A stretch of DNA of 20,000 nucleotides from Botryococcus braunii (Eukaryota; Chlorophyta; Trebouxiophyceae): the NCBI GenBank assembly GCA_002005505.1, contig KV908758.1, forward strand, positions 8,379 to 28,378, read 5' to 3'. This document shows, piece after piece, positions 8,963 to 19,696 of the stretch. The notes under the pieces are model-generated. The model searched no databases. It worked only from the letters and a program-made list of their open reading frames with translations, and was not told where the DNA came from. Position numbers and translations under genes: made by a program. Position 1 is the stretch's first letter, and each line of letters starts with the position of its first letter.

Positions 8963-10143
8963 ATAGGACTTTTCTTAAAGTAGTTACTGATAGACCTTTA
9001 CAGGCCCAAACAGTACTACAAAGGTCAACGGTACAGATGGCCTGTCCCTCAGAGGACCTCATCACACGTGGTCCACCATGAACATTGTTTAGGCCCCAAT
9101 CTGTCTACCATCCCCGACATGATAAGCTTGTTAGGGAGCCTCTCGGAACGAGCCAGCCCCGAGAAAAATCCGACAATGTGCTTTGTCTTAGGACCACAGC
9201 AACCGTCACACTAAGTTGGCAATACAAAACCAAATATATGCACTCTAGAAGTTCAACCAGCTCCATGGTACCATACGCAAATTGTTTTATATGTGCATGT
9301 GGTGCAACGCTCAAAGGGCTAAACCTTGGGTTCTGAGCAGCTTGTTCTTATTAAGACCTGCTTCAATCCATCAGCCACTAGTAGCAGAACATTGTCAGCA
9401 TCTTCTTTGTGCAAATCCAATCAAGTGGATGTGCACAAGAACACGCTATGCATCTCCAATGATGAAAGTTCTACACCGATCAAAATACCAATGCATTCGT
9501 GAGGCCCATGACAAAGCTCCAAAGCAGCTGATGGAGATGTCATGGGAATGACGTCAGTCGTTATGTCGACAGCACCACAGACAGCCGCTCTGATTGCGCT
9601 AATGATAGGGAGTCAGAGTTATTGACCCTTGCATGACTTGCAACCGCAAATTAATGTGCATGATGCGTGATTGTCCACAGCCCTCTGTGCAAGAGCATAT
9701 TCCACTCACAGTACCTATCCAATTTCCATGCCTGCTGATGGTGGTTCTGTGGGGTCCATTTGGCATCTCTGTTACCAGCCACAGACCAAATCGAAAATCT
9801 GCCCGGATCATTCTTCAACCAAATCCAGGATCAAGGATCAGTGCTTCCCTTAAAATAGTTAAACATGCTTCCATGCTTGCAACAGACCCTTCACACCCCT
9901 CAGTTTTGGCTGGTGACGCACTGAACATCCAGCAAATTATATAGGCCTGACGTAATTTATGACGTTATTTATTTGTGGCCGGGCTTGAGGACACGAGGGC
10001 CTGAGAGCTTACACTGCATGGAATCTAAAATCCATGGGCAAGCCTGAATTGTTTGTGTCGCATTTCCATTCAACATCTCGCCTTTCTCTTTTAGCTTAAA
10101 AGATGTATGTCCTCTTCTCTCTTTCTTGCCTTGTCCAAGAATG
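8963..10143. other. Intergenic DNA / 3' flank of gene B
   Basis: No exon with supported splice sites was found. A minus-strand AATAAA at 9973-9968 lies 171 bases downstream of the gene B stop codon and is a good candidate polyadenylation signal; a minus-strand TGTAA at 10015-10011 lies between them. If either is used, about 10143-9950 is 3' UTR. The rest is intergenic. Confidence 0.45.
9968..9973 (-). terminator. Candidate polyadenylation signal AATAAA of gene B
   Basis: A canonical AATAAA hexamer on the minus strand, 171 bases after the inferred TGA stop of gene B (10146-10144). Position fits a normal 3' UTR length. A 3'-end read would confirm it. Confidence 0.4.
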
Positions 10144-11116
10144 TCAGCGGAACAGGTGCCAGCAGCCTTTTTTGCGTTGACAGAGTTTGCAAGGGCATAT
10201 AGAAAGCCTTCGCAGGTTAGACGCTGAGGCCAACATTTCACACACTAGGGAAGGAAGACCTCTTGCTAACCTCACAATGGCCCTGACCAAATTCTTGAGA
10301 GACGGACCTGCACCCGGGACCTGTGCGACAAAAACTGCAGACATGCCTTGGGCCAACCCCTCTAATCCAGTGGCACAAAGTCCAACTGTTGAGCTATTCT
10401 TTTCTGAGCCCCATTTATTCCACGGACCGAGGATACTAGTTTGTTTGCTTAATTCACTTTGTCCAGTTCCTGGGCAGAAGGTCTTAAGCAACACACGGAA
10501 CCACCAACTGAGACTTGCTTCTGTCGCCGTCGACCGGTGCTAAGGCTACACATGCCACACAGCAAATTCTATGAAGGCATCTTCCATACTCCGCATGAAA
10601 TGGCCCCCACGCCAACGTGGTGCAGGATGTTTCAGTGCAGGGAAACTGATAGGGAAATAGACCTACTTTGTTGAAACATGCATGGCCTTGGTCGAAAGAG
10701 CCTCAAGTCCAGCAAAACGGGTGGCTCTAGCCAGCAGACACCTTGTTGCTGATGAAGATGGTCTCTCTGGTTGGCAATGACGAATTCGGTTGGAGCTATT
10801 TTCTGCCCCAGCAATTGCTGTGTTGGCTGGCTGTTACAACCAACCCTTGAGAGTACAATGGCCGCAAAGATTCAGGGAAGCCCTTTCCCCCTTCATCACC
10901 CCAAAAGCATACCATGAGAGATGAGTGGCCAACCAACCGTTTGTAAGCAGAGATTTTGTAGGAGGCAGCAGCTTCAATACACAATACACAAGGGAGAACG
11001 ACGCTTGAACCCTACAAGTTGAATGTGCAAACATACTGCATTTGCATTTACAGCTGGCTCAATGTCTGAATGATATATGCTTCTATCCACCTTAAATTTG
11101 CCAGTATCTATTTTAA

Positions 11117-11174
<58 letters not shown>

Positions 11175-11383
11175 ATATTCTCCATCCCCTTTAAACACTG
11201 TAGAGAATCCAGGACTGTGCCCTGTTCCACAACGCAGAGCTCCAAGCCCAATGCCACGTCCAATTACACTGTGTCAAACCAGCAGTTCTATTGAGCAGGG
11301 CTCCAGTCATTACAAAGGACAAGCGGTAAAAATTCTGTCCACTGGGCAGTTGCACAGACACAGACACGCGCACACGCGCGCGG

Positions 11384-11453
<70 letters not shown>

Positions 11454-11705
11454 GAGGGGAGGGGAGAGGGAGAGAGAAAGAGAGGGGGAAAGTGAAGGAA
11501 AGGTAGAACGGAGAGACTGAGAACGTGGGGGAGGGGGAGAGAATGAGGACCCCCCCAAACCCCCCCCCCCACACACACACACACACATGCGTGCGCGCGC
11601 TCACAGAGAAAGCGCGAGGGGGGGGGAAGGGGAGAGAGGGGGGAAGGAGGAGAGAGATGGGAGGGAGAAAGGGAGAAAGAGGAGAGAGAACGGCACTTGC
11701 ACTTG

Positions 11706-11748
<43 letters not shown>

Positions 11749-11874
11749 AGACACAGACACAGACACACACTCACTCACGCACACCCACATTCTCAGACAC
11801 ACATGTGCAGGCATCCCTGCGCGCTTGCGTGCACACACACACAGACACACAGGACACACACACAAATGTGCGCG

Positions 11875-11920
<46 letters not shown>

Positions 11921-12002
11921 AACACACACACATGCACATGTGCGAACACCCTCCCCCCCGGACTCTCTCTCTCTCCCCCTCTCTCCCTCTCCCTCCCCCC
12001 CC

Positions 12003-12077
<75 letters not shown>

Positions 12078-13650
12078 ACACTCATTCACTAAGACACACG
12101 CACGCGCTTGGGCATGCCCACAGACACCCATCCATGGGGCATGCCCATGTCAGGTTGGTGAGCTTGATTTTAAAATTAACTTACCTGATGTTGGTTGTCT
12201 TCCAAATGGCATCTGTGTTCCAGGGGAAGGCAAGACTCCCAGCATCGGCAGGACGTACTTTCCTTGTGGGCAGAGTACTTGGAAGCCGAGCAAGACGATC
12301 AGGGCAAACAAGAGCAGAGCCAGTTCTAGCAAAGATTCACTGCAGCAAGCACCAGAAAGTACCTTGTCACAGCCTGTCTAAGTACAGGGCAACCCATATC
12401 GCTCTGAAAGAATCAGAAAGCCTCTTTGGACAGACATCCCACAGACTGAAGATTCCCCTCCCAGTTTTCCAGAAGTGGATTATGTGACAATGCTGATTTC
12501 AGGACCCAATCCCTCTCCGATATTTTTAAGAGCAGGTTGATCCTTTGCAATCAGCGGCACGGGGTGGCAAGGAAATCCTATCATTCCTGATGCTGTCCCC
12601 AGCGCTAACACATGGTCTTGACGGACAGTACCAAAGTTTGAATTACAAATCTAGAGGGGAACAGCTTGTTGACAGCCAGGCCAGTCATGCAGAATGTCAA
12701 ACACTAAAATCACCTTAAATGCAGTTCCCTTGCAATCCCGATAACAGGCAGGATGTCAGTCAGTGAAGGTGTATGAACCTGTTAGCTGCACTCTCTACCA
12801 ACAGTAGCTATGACAGAGCACACACAGACGGTCAAACACCCAAAGTTGTAGGAAGGTTTCATAGCATCTTCTGGGATAGTAGCGCCAGACTATTCCACAA
12901 GCAGTATGTCGTACACTAATGCATGCGGAAACTTAAATGCAGTACCAGGACAGGATAGCTACACCCCATCATAACTCTATCAAATAGAAAGATGTGCAAA
13001 GTTGTTTACTTGCTGTGGGTATAAGAGCCCAGTGCACAACCTGGCCCAGAGCACAACAGAAGTCAAACTCCAATGATATGCAAAATATTTCAGTTTGGAT
13101 AGTAGAGCCAAATTGAGGCACAGGCACGCTGCCAAGTCAACATACCTCCAGGACGGGTTTGACCCTCCAGACCCCTCGTGAGATCCCCCCTTGCCGCTTC
13201 CCCCACCGTGGCCTCCTCCGAAATCACTGGAAGATCCACCACCTCCAGGGGGAACTGGATCATCAAATTGTGGTCCATCCATGTGACCTGCCACAGCAGC
13301 ATAAGGACCACCAAGAATGCAGCCCCAGGTTCGGGTGCCTTTTGACATGGTACAGAAGCCAGCTCTTCCCCTGCAAAGGTATTGCGTCCAATGCCATTCC
13401 AATCAAAAATAGTCTTAACAGCCCAGTTTTAACTCCGGAACGCCAGATATGCTGGACATTGAGTATGTGTTACATCAGACGGCACTGTCATGGTAAGCAG
13501 TAAAGAAGTGCCTTACTTAATGGCGACTAGATAGGGAGGGAGGAGAGAGGGAGGGGAGGGGGCAGAGACAGAGAGACAGAGACAGACAGAGAGAAGGGGG
13601 GGGGGGGAGAGAGGGGGGGGAGGGGGGGGGGAGGGGGGGGGGGGGGAGAG

Positions 13651-13704
<54 letters not shown>

Positions 13705-13711
13705 GAGAGAG

Positions 13712-13759
<48 letters not shown>

Positions 13760-13865
13760 AGGGAGAGAGATGGGGAGAGAGAGGGGGGGGGGAGGGAGGG
13801 GGGGGAGAGAGAGAGAGAGGAGAGAGAGAGAGAGGAGAAGAGGAGAGAGAGAGAGAGAGAGAGAG

Positions 13866-13908
<43 letters not shown>

Positions 13909-13943
13909 GAGAGAGAGGGGAGATATAAGAGGGAGAGGGGGGG

Positions 13944-14036
<93 letters not shown>

Positions 14037-17000
14037 TCCACAAGGGAGGATGGACTCCAACCGGTTTGCACTTCCTTGCTCAACGCCTTGACGTTAAGCA
14101 GCAAGAAAAAAGAACCAGCACTGGGACACATGGAGCATAATGCCTTTTGATAACCATGACATACCGGGGCGTCGGTGGGCTCATGGACTGAAGCATAGAC
14201 CGGAGACGCCGCTCCTTTGCATGCGTGCCATCCCCTGTACTGCCTGGGGCCTCTGTCAAGGCTTCTGTTCTCTTTGTGGACAGCCTTGCTCCCTGCTTCT
14301 GTTCACGTGCATGGGCTGTATGTACTTCTGCAGGCTTGCTTTCACCTGGGGAAGGGGTTGCTGTTGGGACACTCATTCCATGGGTGTCCCTAGCAATGGA
14401 GGCCAGGGTTGGTGAGTCACAGGGTCCTGATACCTGCTGTGTGTGCAGTGTAATTGTGCTCAGACCTTTCCCCAGCACATAGGAGGACCCCGTTCCAACA
14501 TTTGCAGCTGCACACCGTAAATGCCCCCATTGATGGGGACCTCTGACCCATGTGACCAGAAGCCCACAAGCTCGTGGTTCTACATGGCTCTGACTTGCTG
14601 GATGTGCGATGTCTAACTTGCATGCTGAACCTGATGACACGGCTTGACTTGATGACCAGCTTGGAGACTGCACGGGAGCAGCAAAAGCTGATGGGGCCAG
14701 TAAGCAGCTAGGGGCTTGATTCGTCGTCATAGTGCGTTTCGGTCCATTGGAGGACCTCACAGATGATAGACGATTGTAAGCAGTTTTCGAAGGTGGAAAC
14801 GGAGCTATGTCTGTGATAGGAATTGCTGCGGGAAGAATGGTACCGGCAGACCTTAACAGTGGCAATCCAAGATGAGCAACCCTGCACCCATGGTTGCAAG
14901 CCATGGTGCATGGGTCGATTGAGATAGCTGCTATGCACAGGGGCAGATCGGGATGATACTCTCTGAGCAGAGTGTAGGCACCCCCCCCCGGCGCAGTATA
15001 TGGGTCAAGTTGAGGGGTCTGTTGTCGGATTATGACTGTTCTTTCCGTGCCGCATGTTGCTTCACGGCTTAAGTTGTTACCGCAGCAAAACATGTCACTT
15101 CCATTCCCTGAAATCAGGTCTGAAGCGCTGTGAATATCGATTGGCCCAGTGTTGCACGATGGCCAGGACGCAGTTGATTCTGGGCTAGGCTGGACGAACT
15201 TGAACAAGTTTGCAGGAGATAGCCACGGGGAAGGGCTTGCTTGCGAATGGGTTCCGGACATTGGCAGAATTTGGGTGGCTGCTTTTGTTGCAGACGGCCT
15301 TGGGACACGAGCGGATGATACGGGTCGAACAGACATGCCCAGGGCAGAAACCCTTGACCCACCAAACTGCAGGGACTTCCCACCCACCCCAGATTTGAAG
15401 GCTAGGGAACGCCTCAAGGGTGCTCCACCAAGGAGGGTTGCAGGCAAGGGAGGCTTCTGGCTTGAATGGTAATCAGAGAAGCGGCCAGGGACTATTGCAT
15501 TGTTATAGTGGTGCCGGGGACAAGGTGCAGACTCCATAATCCCTGGCACATGATTCGGGAAGCGTGCAGTGTGCGTTGAGGTTTGCCAATTCTCCAAACC
15601 ACAGCTGGTCAGGGGAAGGTTGAGAAGCTGCTTTGGAGCTGGTGCTTGCAACAGCAGAGTGCGGCTTTTAGGAGGTCCTGGGCTGACAGCTGAAAACCAT
15701 GTGGTGGGAGTACGTTCTGCAATGCCAAGGCTACACGTGGTTGTTACAGTTGTATCTGCAGTCCTCCTGGGAGGACTTGAGTGTCTTAGCCGTACAGTAC
15801 CCTCTGTCACACCTGGGTGTCCTGCAGTTGTGGGCGTTGAGAGGAGCAAGGGCTTGTCCCCAGGGCCGGCACCATCACATAGCACAGTAAAGCTTTGAGA
15901 TGGAGGGCTTGGGATAAGTGGAGGAGGTATTTGCAACGCTGGCACAGGATCTGCGTGGTACTCAGATGGCAATCCCTGAGGAACAGTACTCCCTTGCTTG
16001 GATCCTGCCGCAATAGAACCACGATCGGGGCCATTGAAGGTGGTTGGAGTCTGGCAGTCATTGGGACACACGTTCAGCACGTTCAAAGACTTTTTAGGAT
16101 CGGGATCGCTGGTCTTGGAATAATGAGTGCCCTTGGAAGATTGAAAACCCAGGCCAAGGTTAGCAAGGCGCTTGCGTGCCAGCTGAGCTGTCGGTTTTCT
16201 TTCTTCAAAGAGAACAACTGCTTCCTGGCCAAGAGCTCGCTTGCTTCTGACTACCACTGGTGTCTGACTGGATTTACGTTGCAGAAAGATCGACCACCAC
16301 GAGCTTTTCTTCTTTTTGCTGGAGGAGTCCTGGATCTTGGGATCTTTGAGGGAAGGTCCTTGAGATTGACATGCCATAGCAGCTTTGGGAAGTGGCTCTC
16401 GACGCGCAAATACAAAAGGCAAGTCTTCACGAATTGACTCGGGTGGGGATAGTCCACTGGGGAATGCAGAGCTTGATGCTGGACTAACTGAAGCCTGTCG
16501 AGCTCTCGGCAGCAAGGTGGCCACCATCCAAGCCTTCACCTTTGCAGGCAACTTGGTAAGTACCACTCTTGGCCACAAATCATTTTGCTGGGGTTCCTGT
16601 GCAACCTGCAAGCCAGCCCCCCATGTGAGAAAAGCACAGTCAGCCTGCTTGTTCGACAACAAAAACAAACCATACTCATGCCGAACCAACAAATCATGTG
16701 CATCTAACTTTATATCTTTCATGCAACATTAATTGATCGTGTCACAATTGCCCATGTATGGCTCTCTAGTCAGGAGACGTCATAAACATGACTGCTTAGT
16801 AACAGTATTTATAAAGATGTTCGACACGCGAACATAAGGACCAGACAACATGGTTGTTTAACAATACCCTGTCAAGCAGTGACCTTGTGGAGGCTAAGTC
16901 CATCATCTTTGACAATGATTGCACAATCCCTTACTCTCAAACCACAGAAAGACAGAGGGAAAAAGACATCACCAAATAGACAAACCAAAACTTCTAATCA

Positions 17001-18628
17001 ATACAATCACTGCATGCCCATCAATTCACCTTTAAGAGCATAAAGCTACAAACTCTGGGCACCATCCACATGCTAGACCTGGCAAATGCGAAGATGAGTC
17101 TCTTAACGACCATGCATCGGGTACCTTCTGCAGAGGCTTTGTATCCGCAGCCCCCTGTCCTGAAGCATCCGGGCAAAGGTTGGGCGGTGTATTTCCAGAT
17201 GGAGACAGAACAATGCCTACTTCTGCTTTGACAGGATGTCTGGACGAGCATGCATCATCGCGATTCTCCAAAACGTCTGTTGATATCCTCTGTTGTGCTG
17301 GCAGTAAATTAGAGAATGTGCTGTCACAGACATTGGAAACGTCACTGCTAGCGCACTCTATGGGGCAGGCCACGAGCTGTGCATTGCTGTCTTTTACAGA
17401 CTGCAACACACCCGTGAGGACTGCTGGAGGGATTTGCTGAATTGAAGCAGTACTTGGGACACCATGCTTTCGTCCATCAAGTAGAGCTAAAGCCAGAAGG
17501 GCCCCAGAATGCTGCACATGATCCTGCAACAAAAACATGCGACCAGTGGCGGAGTAAGAAACTTACAAGAAGTTTTGTAAGAAAACCTACCCGCAGGGAA
17601 TCCAAATCTGAGATGCTTTTGTTTTTGTCATGGCTGTATACATAAAGTCAACAATGGAAACACTTGGCACTTGAATCTCTTTGTAACATAAAAACATGCA
17701 CGCAGACTAGCTGAGAGGATTCTGGTGAAGTAAGCTTTGGCAAGGTCGGCTGATGTGGGACATTTGAAAAGGCTAGGTTATCTACTGACATTTGTGTATT
17801 TGGCAGCACACCTTGTACCAACTTTGTCTAAATGCTCTGAAACATTGTACCTGAACACCATGATTGCCTTGAATTGTTCCATTAGCAGTGTCAGCATGTT
17901 TGTACTGGCGTGGCTTCACCTGTACTACTGCCTGCTTCCTTCCCAACACCAGGTCAGCTTCCGAAACACAAGCTGCCATTTGAAAGTGCGCCGTCAATTG
18001 GTCCTTTGAACGTTAACACAGAGCCGAACATTTGAAAACGGGCAGAACTCTGCAATTTGAACCCGCGTGTTCCACATTGCAACACCATCTTGATATGTTG
18101 TTGTTGCGGGAGGCGCCACCCGGCCGGATGTACATGTACAAAAAGCTACCTGGAGCTCTTGTAATGGGAAATTCTTAGCCCTTCTAAATCTACGCAACCA
18201 AAATACTGAGAAGAAGTAATGTTCGAGATCACCTTGACTGCATCGTTAAGCGAAATAAGAGTCGCCGCGCAAAGAAGGCCCACAAAAGCAAAGCTGCGGC
18301 TCAAAGTCCAGAAATAATCATCTTCTTCAACAATGGGTGACGAATTTGGAGCAGTTTGTCGTGAGAGGATGCCCCTCTTATCTGGAAGATCCCCGTTATT
18401 CGATGCTTCCGTAAGCGACACGAGATATTTTCCAGCAGGAAATCTTCTCACAAGATTTGACTTATGATACCCACTGCTCCAGCAGGTAGAGCGAATCAAC
18501 AGGGTGGGAGCCCTATTCAAAACAAGCAGCCGAATTCTCTTTGACTCCCCCGGGGTGACGTTTATTGTGTGTGAAAAGCGGGCAGGTATTCCGATGCCCG
18601 GGGGAGTCCACCATCTACAAGACGGCAT
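10144..18628 (-). CDS. Large unrecognised Ser/Pro-rich protein with membrane segment(s), seven exons (gene B)
   Basis: Inferred minus-strand exons are 18628-18233, 18003-17851, 17523-17125, 16644-14165, 13370-13146, 12339-12185 and 10469-10144 (TGA). They total 4134 nt and 1377 residues, with codon phase kept at all six junctions. Best splice sites: TTTTTGTTGCAG^GAT, CAGAAG^GTACCC, CCCCG^GTATGT, TTTGCAG^GGG, GGAG^GTATG, TTGCTGCAG^TGA and ATCAG^GTAAGT. I do not recognise the family. Residues 1-105 are basic and could be an organelle presequence. Residues 106-127 ([20 protein letters not shown]) could cross a membrane. A long low-complexity region follows, with a [15 protein letters not shown] basic patch. 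Residues 1185-1213 are Gly-rich, followed by a strong membrane helix at about 1221-1240 ([20 protein letters not shown]) and a basic, Cys-containing tail. A likely role is membrane anchoring. Uncertain points are the first exon and the acceptor of exon 4 (16644 or 16605, both in phase). Confidence 0.62.
11120..11167. repeat. 48-bp T run (A run in gene B sense)
   Basis: An uninterrupted T run lies in the last intron of gene B. In the transcript this is an A run, as expected of a retroposed element's tail inserted in the same orientation, but no recognisable element body or clear target duplication was seen. Confidence 0.95.
11358..12092. repeat. Compound (CA)n / (GA)n / CG-rich microsatellite block
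   Basis: About 735 bases within the last intron of gene B. (CA)n blocks lie at about 11391-11452, 11571-11586, 11709-11743, 11883-11914 and 12021-12072. GA-rich (11457-11530, 11606-11690), CACGCGCG-type (11366-11390, 11868-11884) and CT-rich (11965-12020) stretches separate them. CAGACA units flank several blocks. Most of it alternates purine and pyrimidine. The long HTHTHT and CVCVCV frames over it are artefacts. Confidence 0.95.
13530..14034. repeat. 500-bp homopurine (GA)n / G-run tract
   Basis: The plus strand is almost exclusively purine: GAGAGG, G runs of 8-13, CAGAGA steps near 13563-13590, then long (GA)n ending in a pure tract of about 88 bases (13947-14034). It fills most of the 794-nt intron between exons 4 and 5 of gene B, so the transcript carries a giant CU tract. 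SLSLSL frames of about 200 codons are artefacts. Confidence 0.95.
14165..16644 (-). CDS. Exon 4 of gene B, a 2.48-kb exon
   Basis: This is the best-supported single piece of gene B: the frame stays open for 826 codons in DNA of balanced composition, which chance would almost never produce. It encodes an early hydrophobic/basic part ([19 protein letters not shown]), a lysine/tryptophan patch ([16 protein letters not shown]), then a long Ser-, Pro- and Thr-rich stretch with few acidic residues and scattered Cys, typical of disorder. Two acceptors fit the phase: 16644 (AACAAGCAG^GCT) and 16605 (GCTTGCAG^GTT, with CTGAC as a possible branch site). The donor is CCCCG^GTATGT. No conserved domain is recognised. 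Confidence 0.75.
18233..18628 (-). CDS. Candidate first exon of gene B (ATG, presequence-like, one hydrophobic segment)
   Basis: From the first in-frame ATG (18628-18626) the frame runs 132 codons to an AAG^GTGATC donor in phase 0, matching an acceptor TTCAAAG^GAC at 18003. The encoded part is rich in Arg, Ser, Pro and hydrophobics, then has a 22-residue hydrophobic segment near its end. The intron-1 acceptor is weak, and the frame could also run on to another donor (CTCCAG^GTAGCT near 18150). Alternatively gene B starts at ATG 17979-17977, whose upstream frame is closed by a TAA near 18012, and this exon is a separate gene or noncoding. Confidence 0.4.
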
Positions 18629-19644
18629 CAATGCTAATGTCTTGTAACCCAAGGCCCCAACAGGAGTCTACAGGCCGGTTAAGGTCGCCCCAGCGCCAGG
18701 CAAGCGGACAAGACCTTTCCTCGGACTTTTTCCTCTTACGCATGAGAGCAGGTAACCTATCGTGAGCTCAGTCGGTTCGGCTGTAAGTAGAACATAAGTT
18801 TTGTTGTCTTGATAAAAGGCAGCGCGGTCTGGCAGTGTTCGTTTTCTAGTGGCGGGGATCAACGACAGCCATAATCAAACTACCAACTATAATCAGACCA
18901 CCATCAATAGGGGCATAATCATTCATCAAGCTCCTCCTACTACATTATTGTTGGTGGGCTGCCAACGAACTGCCAGCATCCGAAAGATTTCCGGATATCG
19001 CTTAAATAGTTTTGCCATTTCTACCTCGATCCGTCCTCATCTTGAGAATGAGGCAAGTTTCTGCCAGGTTCTGCCATGTTATGCAATGCAATGTGCAATA
19101 GAATATGATGCACTTCATGATCATTGCCGGGTACAGCATTACTGTTGATACTCTCAGGGCCTCATTAATTTACGCCAGAACTCATCTACGAGGAACGAAC
19201 CATGATGAGAGTATGCATGATTACAGCAGCCCAAGAGGCTGGTCGTGAATGTAATGGTCCATCGTAAATTGATACCTGGACTGCTTATGCGATTCCACAT
19301 CAATGCTAGCCAGGTAGCATGAGAGTGTACTGACGGGATCAAACACGCTAATCCCTGGACCACCTCCCATTTGTTGGTTGGACACACAATAGACATCGCA
19401 TCAATACAAACTAGTCTTTTTCAAGTTGCCCTTAAAACGTAGCATCCGACCCGTTCAAATTCTTCTTAAGGTCAAAAACTCTGTTAGGGTCGTTGCAGAG
19501 TCATCTGCATCGTTGTCTAGGTCCCCTAGTTCAGTATCCTAGTTAGTTGTTTGGTTGCCCTAATTTGAGTCTCATAATTATGTAGCGGTGGACTGCGCGA
19601 GGAAGTTCTGCTTTGAAACAATTTACCTTGCTCTGTTGTAAAGG
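18629..19644. promoter_or_regulatory. 5' flank of gene B; no other gene seen
   Basis: An in-frame TAG closes the reading frame just above the first exon (about 18659), so the gene does not extend upstream without another intron. No TATA box is obvious on the minus strand. A plus-strand frame at 18849-19148 (Asn/Thr-rich start, no similarity) looks like chance. The promoter role is inferred from position. Confidence 0.3.
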
Positions 19645-19696
19645 GGGGAACCCTTCCCGTTCTTGTGCTGGGGGAACCCTTCCCGTTCTTGTGATG
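19645..19696. repeat. 26-bp tandem duplication
   Basis: GGGGAACCCTTCCCGTTCTT plus GTGCTG at 19645-19670 repeats at 19671-19696 with a single change (GTGATG). A fragment of a third unit (GGGGAA) follows at once. GGGAACCCTTCCC is itself nearly self-complementary. Confidence 0.92.

Noticed and set aside
10187..10543. Plus-strand frame of 118 codons opposite the last exon of gene B
   Set aside because: It starts outside any spliced context. The minus-strand reading joins exon 6 in phase with a good acceptor and ends in a stop, so the plus frame is taken as a shadow.
11191..12487. Open frames of 260-320 codons made of HTHTHT or CVCVCV
   Set aside because: They only read through dinucleotide repeats, which cannot produce stops in those frames. 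They also overlap inferred introns.
13513..14131. Open frames of about 200 codons made of SLSLSL
   Set aside because: They are artefacts of the (GA)n tract; no splice sites or non-repeat content support them.
15895..16437. Plus-strand frame of 180 codons inside the large exon of gene B
   Set aside because: It lies antisense to an 826-codon minus frame and is best explained as its shadow.
16645..16722. Extending the large exon to the ATG at 16722
   Set aside because: This part is AT-rich with a long pyrimidine tract ending in CAG at 16645, as expected of an intron end, and the upstream exons join in phase.
18146..18652. Reading the first exon of gene B as an inner-membrane protease (IMP/signal peptidase-like)
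   Set aside because: The presequence and single hydrophobic segment recall that family, but no SM-type catalytic serine motif or lysine block was found in any following exon.
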